In this document: positions 11,001 to 21,466 of the stretch, in pieces
How the letters are laid out: each line of letters opens with the position of its first letter
How positions within the stretch are numbered: position 1 is the stretch's first letter
Assembly (NCBI RefSeq): GCF_963678975.1
Contig: NC_089280.1
Span: 34,792,008-34,856,007 of the forward strand
Reading direction: 5' to 3'
Source: Dysidea avara
Lineage: Eukaryota > Porifera > Demospongiae > Dictyoceratida > Dysideidae
DNA: 64,000 nt
The notes under the pieces: model-generated
The model's input: the letters and a program-made list of their open reading frames with translations, nothing else
The model's database searches: none
What the model was told of the DNA's origin: nothing
Position numbers and translations under genes: made by a program

Positions 11001-14000
11001 TTGCTTTTATAGACATGATACCTAAATGCTTCGATGATGGGTGGGAGAAGGTAATGTTGCTGTTACATTTGTTAATGTAAACAGACAAGTCCTGGAGATA
11101 TCATGGAAAATTTTTTTTTCCAGTTTGAATAGAATTACAAAACGAACACAGTAAACAGATACAAAGACATTAAACAGATGAGTCAAGCTGAACCTCTGTC
11201 AAGCGCAGTTCAGAAGAGGTAGTGGGGTGTTCCACAGGTCTCACGGAAATAATTCACCATGTGTCACAATAGAATCAATTGTGGGTTACGACCTAAACCT
11301 TCCAAAATACATGATGAACATCTATCATGCCAAACTATGATGAACTAAGCGTGAGTTACTTTGTTAAACTAGTTTGTGTGCATTCAGGCTGCTAATAGTT
11401 TGTGCAACGCATGTTAATTACGAGTCCTAGTGTATGGTGAAGCTACACGACTAGAAAGTTCCATAAATCATTTAAAGCATTACCTTGCTCATGCTATATG
11501 ATAAATAAAGCACTCGGCCGTGCGCCTCGTACTTAATTTTTCATATAGCACTTGCGGCAATGCTTTAACATATACTTAAAATTCCTAAATAACAGGCGCA
11601 TACTCACAGCTGGCCTGCCCGGCCGGTGCCTGGTTTATCTATCTTAGTCCGTACACACCCATGTAAGCAAATCCATTTAATGGTAAAAGCAGCCAGCATA
11701 TGATAATTAAACACTAAACAGAGCTTGTACTGAACTTCAGCAAGTCAGCTTTGCACTGAAGTGATTTCTTTTTGCTGATTTGAAATACGGATGTAACGAC
11801 TTTCTACAACCTTCGTGAACTACCTTCCTGTTGGGCTCTTCAGGTATTTAATGACAAAAAAACACCACAGCTAGCCTACCAGGAAATGAGTAAGCTACCA
11901 GGAAAAGCTACCAGTAGGCTACCAGGAAAAACGTATGTCTTCGACTTGAAAAGAGCTACATACACAAACACAAACGAAAATGAAGGACAACCTTGGTTTT
12001 GCAGAGAGAATTTTCGGGTAAAACATGATAGACAAATTAGACAACAGTTGAGGAGATATCTTTTAACTAGCCTGCATGGGATGGGAGAAAGCTTTAAGAA
12101 AGAGAGCTGGAACCTTGTTAGCAAGACTGCAGGTAAATCACAACCATTTTTGGCTTGAGCATAGATTGTTAGTTTCAGTCACATGAACCTTTTCGTATCT
12201 ACACTTTTTGCTTCAACTTTTATTACAGGACATAGCTTTGGTTAGGCAAACATCTTTCCAGAGTGTTTAGTAGTGATAAAGCTTTCAACAGCATGTGACC
12301 TTAGCAAATCACTTCTATAACAGGTATACTAGCTAGATACACCTGTATCTGCAACTTTGCGATTCAGATCACGTTCGCGATAGGTTCACAACCACACCCA
12401 TCAAATAAAGATCTAGGCGAACTATTAGCAATATATAGAGTACGAAGACCATGCACGCCTCTTAACAGTCTAGCTATATTATATTTACAGTCTATTTCAG
12501 GTTGGTTGTCCACGTAAGCCAAATGCAAAAATATCATGTGAATAGAAATAACCAATGAAATTTCACACCAGGCGGACGGCACTAGTTTAAACTGAAAGCT
12601 GCCGATCTCATTGGTTACTTTCAAGCACATGACTTTTAACACTTTGTTTCTCTAGTCAACTAACCAGAAATAGACTGTACTTAACAGTGAACAAGATGAC
12701 CTCACCCCTTATTGGTCTAGCTAGCTGCACACCCCTTGGCTAACTCGTGATACTCTAATACAATTACAACAGTAATGTATGATATTTTAATTGAACAGTC
12801 ATAAATTACACTGAAGCTAGCTAGCTGTGCTTCGACAAAAAAAAACAAACAAACTAGTATTTAAAAAATGTTAATTTAAAAATGAAGTAGGGATCTATGC
12901 AATAAAAGTAGTGAAACAAGAGATGAATGATGGTGTTACAGCATAGCTTGGTGGGAAAGTCCCTACTTTCGCATTGAACAAAATAATTGTTATAGCTAAT
13001 GCCAAAGTAGGGACTTTCCCACTGAGCTATGCTGTAACACCATCATTCATCTCTTGTTTCACTACTTTTATTGCATGAATCCCTACTTCATTTTTAAATT
13101 AACAATTTAAAAAAAAAATACTAGTACAATTAGAACTATTATACAGCATACCTTATTGGTGGTGCCATGGCAACATCTCTCTGTTTTGAAGTCTTCACCA
13201 TGATAACATTGTCATTGTTCTGTTGTCGGTTGGACTGATCAGTATACTGTGGCTTCCTAACAATACTGACAGTAGAATTCCACTGTAACATAGCTTCCAA
13301 AAATCCCCTTCTTATATCATTGGTTGCCATGGTATCCCTGTGTACACAAATAACACATGGTATGGCATAAGTCACCTCCATAAAAATTTCAGTCATATAT
13401 TATTTACTCCCATATGTGCTTCACTCTTTGTGGCAGAAACTTTTAAATTTTGAAGTCAGAATTTTCCAAAAAAAAAACAAAAAACATACATTATAATAGT
13501 AAGTACTGTATGGTGGAGGTTTGGGCTTCCTTGCCCAAAAATATCAGCCAACAACCAGCCTCACTTTTCCTTATAACAATTTGGCAGTATCGGTTAGGTA
13601 TAACCAAGCCCATACATGTCTTCAGAGCACCTCCAATAAGTTTATATCTAAATATCCTTTTAACTGAATTTTCTACTAACTGAAATGTCTGCCTGACTGA
13701 TGCTTCCTACCAAGCACACAACTTGACTATTGACAGGGTTATGGGCTCGGTTTCTTCACTGTTCAATGTCATTTCAGCCCAAGAGTGTCTTATCGCCAAC
13801 CACACCAGCTACAATATATGCATCATGGACCTATCTTTGTCCTCCCTTTTGTGTTCCATTCCTTTCTCCATTACCATGTAGGTATTGATTGATGGTAACT
13901 CACAGCATGGTATCAGTGCTTTGTTTATTGTAGTGTGATTAAATTGATTGTAGAGGTACTTCTCAAACTGTTCTTCATCTGTATCACTGTATAACGGGTG

Positions 14001-17000
14001 GAACATAACTGAACACTAATGGAATGACACCTTCACATTTCAATCATTGACAATTGGGACACATGTTTAGTTGCACAATTAATACGCCTGGCAGTAGTAA
14101 TTCTTTCCTTTAACATGATATGCAAAAGGTAATGAATGGATCAGGACACTTTGTGGCATTCCCTAATAAAAGTTAATGTCAGCTCTTCCCTACCATATAT
14201 GTACCTATGAAATTGCCCTGTGTGTATTGTTAACTATCAAATGTTTACCTGGCCAAGGAAAAGCCAAATGCAAAAGGAAATGCTATCTAATCCAAAACAG
14301 CCCAAGTTGTGAAAAAGGGTTCGGCCTTCCAAAAGAGGCTAGTATGAAAAAGATGTAATATCAAAGGTGGCGGCCAAGAAATGATATCATCAATTTGTGC
14401 GACATTACAAATGCAGCCATTTCTTGGCCACCACCCTTGATATCACATCTTTTTCATACTACAGTTGGAAGGCCGCACCCTTTTTTCACAGCTTGACTGT
14501 TTTGGAGTAGATATCAGAAACGAACAAATCCCTGTAACTTACGCATACTACAATGTATGGGATAACGTTTAACAGACTCCTTGATATCACCGCTTGATAT
14601 CACAGACAGAATCCTCACTTTTGAATAGAATATGAGTTGTAATATTGGAGTGAAGGGGAAATCAGTAAAGACCGTCAATTTCAAGAAGACGAAAACAAAT
14701 ATTTTTTCAAACGTAAACAGCCCCAAATATAACTAAGGTGTACTTCATGACCTCATTAATAAGACCACCTCATTATAGTGGCCATGTCAAGTAGGTCCCA
14801 AACACAGCTAAGGTGTATTTCATGACCTCATTAATAAGACCACCTCACTATAGTGATCGTCTCAAGTAGGTCCCAAACATAGCTAAGGTGTACTTCATGA
14901 CCTCATTAATAAGACCACCTCGTTATAGTGACCATGTCAAGTAGGTCCCAAACACAGCTAAGGCGTACTTCATGACCTCATTAATAAGACCACCTCACTA
15001 TAGTGACCATCTCAAGTAGGTCCCAAACATAGCTAAGGTGTACTTCATGACCTCATTAATAAGACCACCTCATTATAGTGGCCATGTCAAGTAGGTCCCA
15101 AACACAGCTAAGGTGTACTTCATGACCTCATTAATAAGACCACCTCACTATAGTGACTATCTCAAGTAGGTCCCAAACATAGCTAAGGTGTACTTCATGA
15201 CCTCATTAATAAGACCACCTCACTATAGTGACCATCTCAAGTAGGTCCCAAACATAGCTAAGGTGTACTTCATGACCTCATTAATAAGACCACCTCGTTA
15301 TAGTGACCATGTCAAGTGGGTCCCAAACACAGCTAAGGTCTACTTCATGACCTCATTAATAAGACCACCTCATTATAGTGACCATGTCAAGTAGGTCCCA
15401 AACACAGCTAAGGTGTACTGCATGACCTCATTAATAAGACCACCTCATTATAGTGACCATGTCAAGTAGGTCCCAAACACAGCTAAGGTGTACTGCATGA
15501 CCTCATTAATAAGACCACCTCATTATAGTGACCATGTCAAGTAGGTCCCAAACACAGCTAAGGTGTACTGCATGACCTCATTAATAAGACCACCTCATTA
15601 TAGTGGCCATGTCAAGTAGGTCCCAAACACAGCTAAGGTGTACTTCATGACCTCATTAATAAGACCACCTCACTATAGTGACTATCTCAAGTAGGTCCCA
15701 AACATAGCTAAGGTGTACTTCATGACCTCATTAATAAGACCACCTCACTATAGTGACCATCTCAAGTAGGTCCCAAACATAGCTAAGGTGTACTTCATGA
15801 CCTCATTAATAAGACCACCTCGTTATAGTGACCATGTCAAGTGGGTCCCAAACACAGCTAAGGTCTACTTCATGACCTCATTAATAAGACCACCTCATTA
15901 TAGTGACCATGTCAAGTAGGTCCCAAACACAGCTAAGGTGTACTGCATGACCTCATTAATAAGACCACCTCATTATAGTGACCATGTCAAGTAGGTCCCA
16001 AACACAGCTAAGGTGTACTGCATGACCTCATTAATAAGACCACCTCATTATAGTGACCATGTCAAGTAGGTCCCAAACACAGCTAAGGTGTACTGCATGA
16101 CCTCATTAATAAGACCACCTCATTATAGTGACCATGTCAAGTAGGTCCCAAACACAGCTAAGGTGTACTGCATGACCTCATTAATAAGACCACCTCATTA
16201 TAGTGACCATGTCAAGTGGGTCCCAAACACAGCTAAGGTCTACTTCATGACCTCATTAATAAGACTACCTCACTATCCCAAACGTATACATTTAGTGGGT
16301 TGTTCTCGCAGACAAATTTATATGCAAGAATAAATCCATGCAATACTTAATCTCGTCAGGTAACAAATTCACATATGGAAGTTAAACATGATAATTATGA
16401 TGAGGTGGTCTTATTAATGAGGTCATGCAGTACACCTTAGCTGTGTTTGAGACCTACTTGACATGGTCACTATAATGAGGTGGTCTTATTAATCAGGTCA
16501 TGAAGTACACTTTAGCTATGTTTGGGTTCTACTTGACATTAGTACATTATTGGGTGATAGCTGCAGCTAGTAGCTTTTCAGCTATTCTTTCAAATTGTGA
16601 AACAAAATATATATACTGCCTGACCTTCAGCTGTTACACTGAAACAACGTGTAAGATTTTTACCACCATGATTATCAAACAATAGCCACCAGTAGGTAGC
16701 AGTGGTACATAATTTAGGAGGACATGTAGTGCATGTTGTGTGCACATACCATAAGAGGATACAGTGATGATAAACCATACATAAAGCCATTACCAAAATT
16801 ACATATTTTTCTCGTAGACATACTACAAGTGGAAGCTCACACAAATTGTAAGTTTGCAGTGTGAGGAAACAGAAAGAGAGAGCTCATAGTTTTGTGCAAG
16901 GCTGTGAAAATGTGTTGTGATAACAACTTTCAATAAAACACAAATTATATTCCACCACAAGAAATTACAATAGTGAACCAATAGGACCACAGGACCACTT

Positions 17001-20000
17001 GTAAACAACATGTCAATTATGTCTTGTATGGCTGCAGGGTATGGTGGTCACATGGTGGGCTGTAAACACATTTACACCATAATTACCATAATTAAACGTT
17101 TTCACTTTATCACAACCACAACCATGGTAAGATCAATTCACACTACAACCTATAATTGTGTTGAGGCATCATGCTATAGAATTTCAAACTTCGAAAACCA
17201 AATTCTGCATAACTCAAAATACACAGGTCATAATGTAGTTTCCATACATTTCTATAATTTCTGGAATTTTTCCAACATGTTGCATGCATGCCGTACTGTA
17301 TCCGATGAGATGATAGTGTAAACAGGGTGTAAGTGTCACCCTTACTGGTTACCATGTCACCCTTACTGGTTACCATGTCAAGTTGGGTGTAGCTAACAAG
17401 GTGGGCTGGCACAGGTTGGATACATTGTGGACGCATTCTGGGACACTCAACTTGGGCTAACAATAATCATTTGCTTTTGCTGGACTCCAGTCAGGATTTA
17501 CTACTACAATGTGGCCATGCTCTGTGACAGTTATCTTTAGGTGTATTTTTGGTGAAAGGAAGACTACCTAGTTTCAACATGGTGGCAACAACATTGCACA
17601 GCTTATTCTTCCATCATTACAATTCTAGTTCCTTTTCATTGAGCACCTAAATAACCAACAGCCATTGATGTGTTTTAACTCATTATTTGGTGTATGTACT
17701 ATCGAGCTTGTGTCAAATACAGTAGTATGACCTCAGTTTGATAGCTCCAGCTGAAACACCATGGCTAACCTGGGATAGTATGAACAACAGCGTGACATAT
17801 ATTGCTTTACAATGGCCAATTTGAGAACAAGAACTTTTCTCCAACTTTGCTGCAGTAAGTAAAAATACACCTATATTAACATGGACACTGATGGACACCT
17901 ACATAATCTAGACACTTGGAAAGTCAGGACGCCTTGACAATCAGGAGGTTATCATCCACACCATTGCAGCCATTTCATGGCCGCCACCTTTGATTTCACA
18001 ACTTTTTTCACCCAGGCATTTTGAAGGCCGCACCCTTTTATACAGCTTGGCTGTTTTTGCATGGATAGTATACTACAAATACAAACACTTACTTGTTGTA
18101 AACATGTGTGTCCTGTTCATTGATGAGTAGCAGTGACGGAAATGTTGTAACTGATAAATGATTGGCTAAAAGTTGCTATATACACAATGACACACATCAC
18201 ACACAACACAACACATACACTCCATACTACCTCAGATTGTGAAGCGACGTAAAGAGGAGACTTGTGGACACCTTGTGACATCATATCCAGTAACAGCTAT
18301 GAAACAACAAACACTATACTCACTGCAGTGTACAACTACCTCACTATGGACCCTATCACTACTTAGAATGTTGCCATGGAAACTCTGAAGATCCAGACCA
18401 GTTGTGACTTGATCACTAGACAACTTTAGGAATGTTAGATTGTAATACTACTGACTTTCTTTCTTAATATTTTCAAAAACATGCATACTTTACGTAGACC
18501 ACAGGTAGTCTACAAGGCTTGCACTGTTGTTTTTCAGTTGTTAAATGCCTAGAAGAGAAAGTAGTTCACAAAGTCTGAGTAGAGTCGCCACACCCATATT
18601 TCAGACCACTGAAAAGAAACCACCTCAGAGCAAAGTCAGCCTTTACAGAAGTTTAATACAGACTTCATTTCGCTTTTACTTTCTTATGTGCAAGCTGCTT
18701 TACCATTTAACGTTTTGCTCACATGGGTGTATGGTTTCAGGATATTTTGGCCAGAAAAGCCCAACCCTTCATGATCCCTAATATACAGTACGATAGTACT
18801 GTATGATGTGGTAAATCTAAAAAGTGTTCTCATTGAAGATATTCACTACAGATTTATTCGAGATGGCAAAAATTTACAAAATTTCAGCAAAGTTTATAAA
18901 CACAAATATTACCAGCTTTGTCCAGAGTTACGGCTAGCCATGGAATTTAATAGAATTTGGCAGTGATTGATGACACCCAGAACAAAGGAGGTTGAACACA
19001 TGTCATCATTTATCTTGTAGAAATGTTGACACCTCAGATTGGTGCCAAATATCCCTAGAGTCCTAGCAACTAAACAAGACCTAACACCTGACACAATGCT
19101 TGGTTGTGTAATCTCCTTTCATTGAATTGTAATGTGTGACTGACCTCATCTGCACCAGAGTGTGATTCATATCTCAGAAAATGTTTAATGGTTTAAATAA
19201 CACTCTTATTTTCATGGCTACAATCCCTAGTCTGACTGAAAATTCTTGGGACACAAAGGAGGACACAAGTCCATGAAGCACACATTGTACTGTAAGTACT
19301 GCGGTATGCGAAAAGACACCAGTCAAGTTGAAGAGACATTTGACAATGAAAATATCAGGCCAGTAGCTTTAGCAGTTATTGAGTTATGCTTGTCTGAAGG
19401 CATCAGGCAGTTAGTTAGTCAGTTAGTAGAAAATTCTGCTAAATAAAAATTTTGTGAAATTCCATAGCAACTTGGCTGCTCTGTAGATACTTTTGGGTGT
19501 GCTTATACCTCACCAATACTGCCTAGGAGCCATGAAGGTATTGTGAGGATGGTTTAGGGTTGGCCAGAAAAGCTCAACCTTTCATGATCCCTAATATAGA
19601 AGTCACAATTGCAATAGGCTAGTAGGCTTGTCTCACTGTGTTCACTATCAACTGGGGAATTGATATCAAGGATTAGTGCTTGGCCAATATTCACCAATGC
19701 TATCAAGCAAGAAAGCTGTTCAAGCATAGAAACAGAGATGATACCTGTAGTACACTTTACCGTATTGTGCACAAACACATATAACTTCATGGTACATAAA
19801 GATATTCTTACTCTCCATGAAGAAGTGAATCCAATGGCATAGAAGTTATAGCAATAGTATACTGTACTGAAGCGATTAAAATATGTGTAATTTTTTTTGT
19901 AGCGCGCATTGATTTCAATGCCCAAAACAAAAATTACACATTTCGCTCAGTGGGTCACATATGTTCTATAACTGGAGTTAGTGCTGAGCAATATGCCAAG

Positions 20001-20405
20001 TATTTAGTTAAACCATGGTATCTGTTTTGATACCATCTAATTTCTTAACACCGCAATACTGTGGATTGTAAAAAACAGTCTATAAAGTTTCACTATTTTT
20101 TTATCCAACACAAGCCCCCACCCCAGTGTGAGCAATAAATTCAGTTATGTACATCTGTAGGCTACCCAGTAGCAGCAGATTATACAGTCTTGGGATTGCA
20201 GCCATTTCGTGCTTATCAGTAAGTTTACAAAAATGTTCAGTGGTTGTGTTTGTTGGTGTTATAATTAGCTCAGTGAATAATTTGGATTGGCTAACACACA
20301 TCAAGCTAGCATACCTCAGTTCCTTAATAGATGGCAGTTGGAAGGATTGCTGCTGAAACGCCAGGTCCATAAAAGCCTTCATCATCAACTGTGGCTGCCG
20401 ACTAC
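7328..20405 (-). CDS. QSOX: Quiescin sulfhydryl oxidase (QSOX), spliced gene
   Basis: Exons on the minus strand, in transcript order: 20405-20315, 18415-18340, 18296-18231, 18175-18093, 13337-13152, 10066-9943, 9784-9662, 8077-7328. Every junction has GT-AG ends and keeps phase. QSOX enzymes are secretory-pathway FAD proteins that form disulfides in client proteins and pass electrons to oxygen. The order seen is a second thioredoxin-like domain, a helical linker, an FAD-binding ERV/ALR domain with two CxxC motifs, and a C-terminal membrane anchor, as in animal QSOX. The redox-active first thioredoxin domain was not found. Two possible 5' exons lie near 28.3-28.75 kb. Introns of 3.1, 4.8 and 1.9 kb hold satellites and MITEs. 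Confidence 0.85.
8570..8722. mobile_element. Foldback MITE family 2, copy 1
   Basis: An imperfect hairpin. The left arm contains GAAACAAGAGATGATGG and AAAATCCCTA; the right arm contains TAGGGATTTTCC and CATCATTTCTTGTTTCACTA. Related copies lie at 12852-13124, 33636-33828 and 48090-48256. No ORF. Confidence 0.7.
8985..9135 (+). repeat. LINE-tail-like repeat
   Basis: A TTTGATTTATA-rich lead is followed by GCAATCGGCT and GCTGTTCTTCCTTGC, then ACA-rich sequence. Similar stretches occur at about 4470-4560 and 49775-49865. Such conserved 3' pieces are typical of LINE or SINE tails, but no coding part is attached. Confidence 0.35.
9662..9784 (-). CDS. QSOX: QSOX internal exon (helical region before ERV)
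   Basis: This 123-base exon (41 codons, phase 0 at both ends) lies between a CTCATTACAG acceptor and a GTAAGC donor. It reads VFALLDRPTRDALQNINFQL and continues to FMLSRDWVKLLDII. In QSOX this segment links the helix-rich region to the WxGC..PHFRG start of the ERV domain. It joins in frame to the last exon. Confidence 0.8.
9943..10066 (-). CDS. QSOX: QSOX internal exon (helix-rich region)
   Basis: This 124-base exon is preceded by TCTCACAG and followed by CAG|GTACAC. It encodes PHLMDLQSAVAYTFRREV and FSALTQFVQLLEQ. This matches the conserved QSOX helix-rich segment (MADLESAL..LR.EV..., ALKKFV). Phase 2 entry and phase 0 exit fit both neighbours. Confidence 0.9.
10067..13151 (-). other. QSOX 3.1-kb intron
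   Basis: Holds several short hairpins (10766-10875, with repeated AGTGCTTTATTGC), a CpG-richer patch at 10890-10990, and a second hairpin-forming block around 11460-11570. It also has a 15-20 bp direct repeat of CTACCAGGAAA at 11876-11930 and a large foldback MITE at its 5' side. No exon recognised. Confidence 0.55.
12852..13124. mobile_element. Foldback MITE family 2, best copy
   Basis: Two arms of roughly 120-130 bases are near-perfect inverse complements: ACTAGTATTTAAAAAA / TTTAAAAAAAAAATACTAGT outermost, then AATGAAGTAGGGAT / ATCCCTACTTCATT, GTGTTACAGCATAGC / GCTATGCTGTAACAC and GTCCCTACTTT / AAAGTAGGGAC. A short loop separates them. The high arm identity suggests recent insertion or conversion. 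Confidence 0.85.
13152..13337 (-). CDS. QSOX: QSOX internal exon (end of Trx2 and linker)
   Basis: This 186-base exon has acceptor GTGTACACAG and donor AAG|GTATGC, phase 2 at both ends. It reads DTMATNDIRRGFLEAMLQWN and then a polar Gln/Asn-rich linker ending MAPPI. The first part corresponds to the last helix of the second thioredoxin-like domain in QSOX. The linker is probably disordered. Confidence 0.75.
14285..14512. mobile_element. Foldback MITE family 1, diverged copy
   Basis: Inverse-complement arms begin ATCTAATCCAAAACAGC and end GACTGTTTTGGAGTAGAT. Internal arm motifs GGTGGCGGCCAAGAAATG and CATTTCTTGGCCACCACC also match. It belongs to the same family as 22551-22871 and 56662-56983. 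Confidence 0.75.
14721..16280 (+). repeat. 75-bp satellite array with 525-bp higher-order unit
   Basis: About 20 tandem monomers of 75 bp contain CATGACCTCATTAATAAGAC and CAAGTAGGTCCCAAACA. Variants are ordered: a seven-monomer block beginning at 15071 is repeated beginning at 15596, exactly 525 bp later, with the same diagnostic substitutions (GTGGGTCCC, AAGGTCTAC, TACTGCATG). Confidence 0.95.
16401..16538 (-). repeat. Inverted 75-bp satellite monomers
   Basis: Nearly two monomers of the same satellite in reverse orientation (GAGGTGGTCTTATTAATGAG, then AGTACACCTTAGCTGTGTTT) follow the array after about 120 bases of unrelated sequence. The arrangement could form a large hairpin. Another short inverted scrap is at about 20873-20895. 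Confidence 0.9.
17965..18066. mobile_element. Half foldback MITE family 1
   Basis: Only the right arm is present: GCAGCCATTTCATGGCCGCC to CAGCTTGGCTGTTTTTGC. It matches the right arms at 22551-22871 and 56662-56983. Confidence 0.65.
18093..18175 (-). CDS. QSOX: QSOX internal exon (Trx2 core strand)
   Basis: This 83-base exon follows the acceptor GTATATAG and ends AACAA|GTAAGT. It encodes QLLANHLSVTTFPSLLLINE, the VTxFPS beta-strand with its conserved cis-proline region of the second thioredoxin fold. This domain lacks a CxxC in QSOX, and none is seen here. Phase 2 exit matches only the exon at 13337, so a 4.75-kb intron lies between. Confidence 0.8.
18231..18296 (-). CDS. QSOX: QSOX internal exon (Trx2)
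   Basis: A 66-base, 22-codon exon, phase 0 at both ends, flanked by TTTCATAG and GAG|GTAGTA. It reads LLLDMMSQGVHKSPLYVASQ and corresponds to the (V)ALDLSQ..VxVRRVL segment of QSOX. The flanking introns are about 43 and 55 bases. Confidence 0.75.
18340..18415 (-). CDS. QSOX: Probable QSOX internal exon
   Basis: A 76-base exon, phase 2 in and phase 0 out, with donor GAG|GTAGTT and a weak acceptor TTGTCTAG. It encodes DQVTTGLDLQSFHGNILSSD and ends DRVHSE directly before LLLD. Family resemblance is weak here; support comes mainly from phase and position. Confidence 0.55.
18416..20314 (-). other. QSOX 1.9-kb intron
   Basis: Contains a direct repeat of GGCCAGAAAAGC..CAACC and TTTCATGATCCCTAATATA-like sequence at about 18750-18785 and 19561-19600. 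Between them, on the plus strand at 19246-19446, is an open frame with YCKYCGMRKD and a LVSQLVSQLVENSAK-like tail. This probably belongs to a dispersed repeat rather than a host exon. Confidence 0.45.
19246..19446 (+). CDS. Small unrecognised ORF with CxxC, repeat-associated
   Basis: This 66-residue frame contains YCKYCGMRKDTSQVEETF and ends VSQLVENSAK followed by stop and an AT-rich tail. The CxxC could be half of a zinc ribbon. It sits between two copies of a direct repeat inside a QSOX intron on the opposite strand, so it may be part of a mobile element. No family is recognised. Confidence 0.25.
   Translation: MGHKGGHKSMKHTLYCKYCGMRKDTSQVEETFDNENIRPVALAVIELCLSEGIRQLVSQLVENSAK
20315..20405 (-). 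CDS. QSOX: Probable QSOX internal exon (between Trx1 and Trx2)
   Basis: A 91-base exon, phase 1 in and phase 2 out, with acceptor TTGTTTAAG and donor GAG|GTATGC. It reads RQPQLMMKAFMDLAFQQQSF and ends QLPSIKEL. It resembles the helix and Pro-rich turn between the two thioredoxin domains of QSOX. It would be the most upstream well-supported exon. Confidence 0.55.
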
Positions 20406-20465
20406 CTTAAACAATAACAACAACTAATACACACTGATGGATCTCATCCATTATCTACCTCTGTA

Positions 20466-20815
20466 TAGACCATGTGCGTGCCAAGGCGTGGCACTTTATT
20501 ACATCATCAAAATAACGCATCCGCCATTTTTTGAGGGCAAAAGACATACACATTCTATGCCTAAGAAAATTTTTAAATGCTAATATGAAGGAATCGTGCT
20601 AAAAGATAGAGTAGCACTGGTATAAAGTAAGTTACTGGGTAAAAGTATTATAACATATTTGCTGCATGGCGAGTTATTCTGCCTAGGAAAGGTTTTTGCT
20701 ATAGAACACTCGATACTTTTGCCCTCACTTTTCTCATAAACTATCGTGAAACTTGAAGCCATAGCAACTTTTTTCTGGTTTTTGCCAGACCACGTCTTGG
20801 CATGCACAAGGTCTA
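20466..20815. mobile_element. TIR MITE, ~350 bp
   Basis: The left end TAGACCATGTGCGTGCCAAG and the right end CTTGGCATGCACAAGGTCTA are near-perfect inverse complements, next to TA. The inner arms also pair partially (GGCGTGG / CCACGTC). It resembles a mariner-type MITE. An open frame across it on the minus strand has no recognised domain. Confidence 0.65.
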
Positions 20816-21307
20816 TTCTAAGCTGTACTGATGGGGTCTGACTGGTGGCCAAATTTCACTCCATACAACACTTAATGAGGTGGTCTTATTAAATAGTAAT
20901 AATGTGTAACAGTACGTAGTCAGGACAACAGACTAGACCACAACCACATACACTTATACAATACAGATTGTAATGTACTCTTATTTTCTCTTGTACTGGC
21001 ATATTTGTATGTGGGAGGGTGGGCAGTCCATTTTCCATTACAAGCGTTTCAAGTAATTACTTGAAACAGCAAAGTTACAGGAATAATATAATTTGTCCTA
21101 ACATGACAGAACAAAGCAAAGATTGATTAATAATTTGTCCACACCTATCGCCAGTGACAAAGCACAGTTGCGAATGTTGCTGAAGAAGCTGTAGCAGAAG
21201 AATTATCACCTTATAAAGAGTTGTTTACAACAGTTGTACTTCATTCTTGTGCAAACCTTGTGCAAACGTGACAAAATCTAATGCAAAAGCGACTGAATTT
21301 GTTCTCT

Positions 21308-21466
21308 CTACAATTTGTTCTTTTGTCCAACTCCAACACACAAGAGATAACTCTTGACATCTTCATCCTTGAGCAGCACCAAGTCTATTGTCTTGGCTGC
21401 AGTCTTAAATGTCTTGGCATTATCTGACGGGAATTTCTTGGGCAATCCTCTCACCTTTTCAAGCAT
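21308..21466 (-). pseudogene. BEL/Pao retrotransposon integrase fragment
   Basis: A 52-residue minus-strand frame reads RGLPKKFPSDNAKTFKTAAK and continues IDLVLLKDEDVKSYL. The SDNAKTFKxAxK block is characteristic of the integrase core of BEL/Pao LTR elements, where the Asp is catalytic. No reverse transcriptase, LTR or continuing frame was found, so it is an isolated relic. Confidence 0.6.

Larger units (their letters stand above)
13338..18092 (-). other. QSOX 4.75-kb intron carrying a satellite array
   Basis: Contains a foldback MITE (14285-14512), the 75-bp satellite (14721-16280), inverted satellite units (16401-16538), a 21-bp tandem pair at 17338-17385, and a half foldback element (17965-18066). 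An exon-like open segment at 13878-14007 does not fit the QSOX phase. Confidence 0.6.

Noticed and set aside
17143-17463. 106-residue minus-strand ORF with a CxxxxxC segment as a QSOX exon
   Set aside because: It includes a 21-bp tandem repeat (VTSKGDMVTSKGD) and does not fit the QSOX phase or sequence between its neighbours.
18231-18296. Ankyrin repeat exon (SPLYVAS looked like an ankyrin helix)
   Set aside because: Exon phase and the following VTTFPS segment fit the QSOX second thioredoxin domain in order; no further ankyrin repeats are present.
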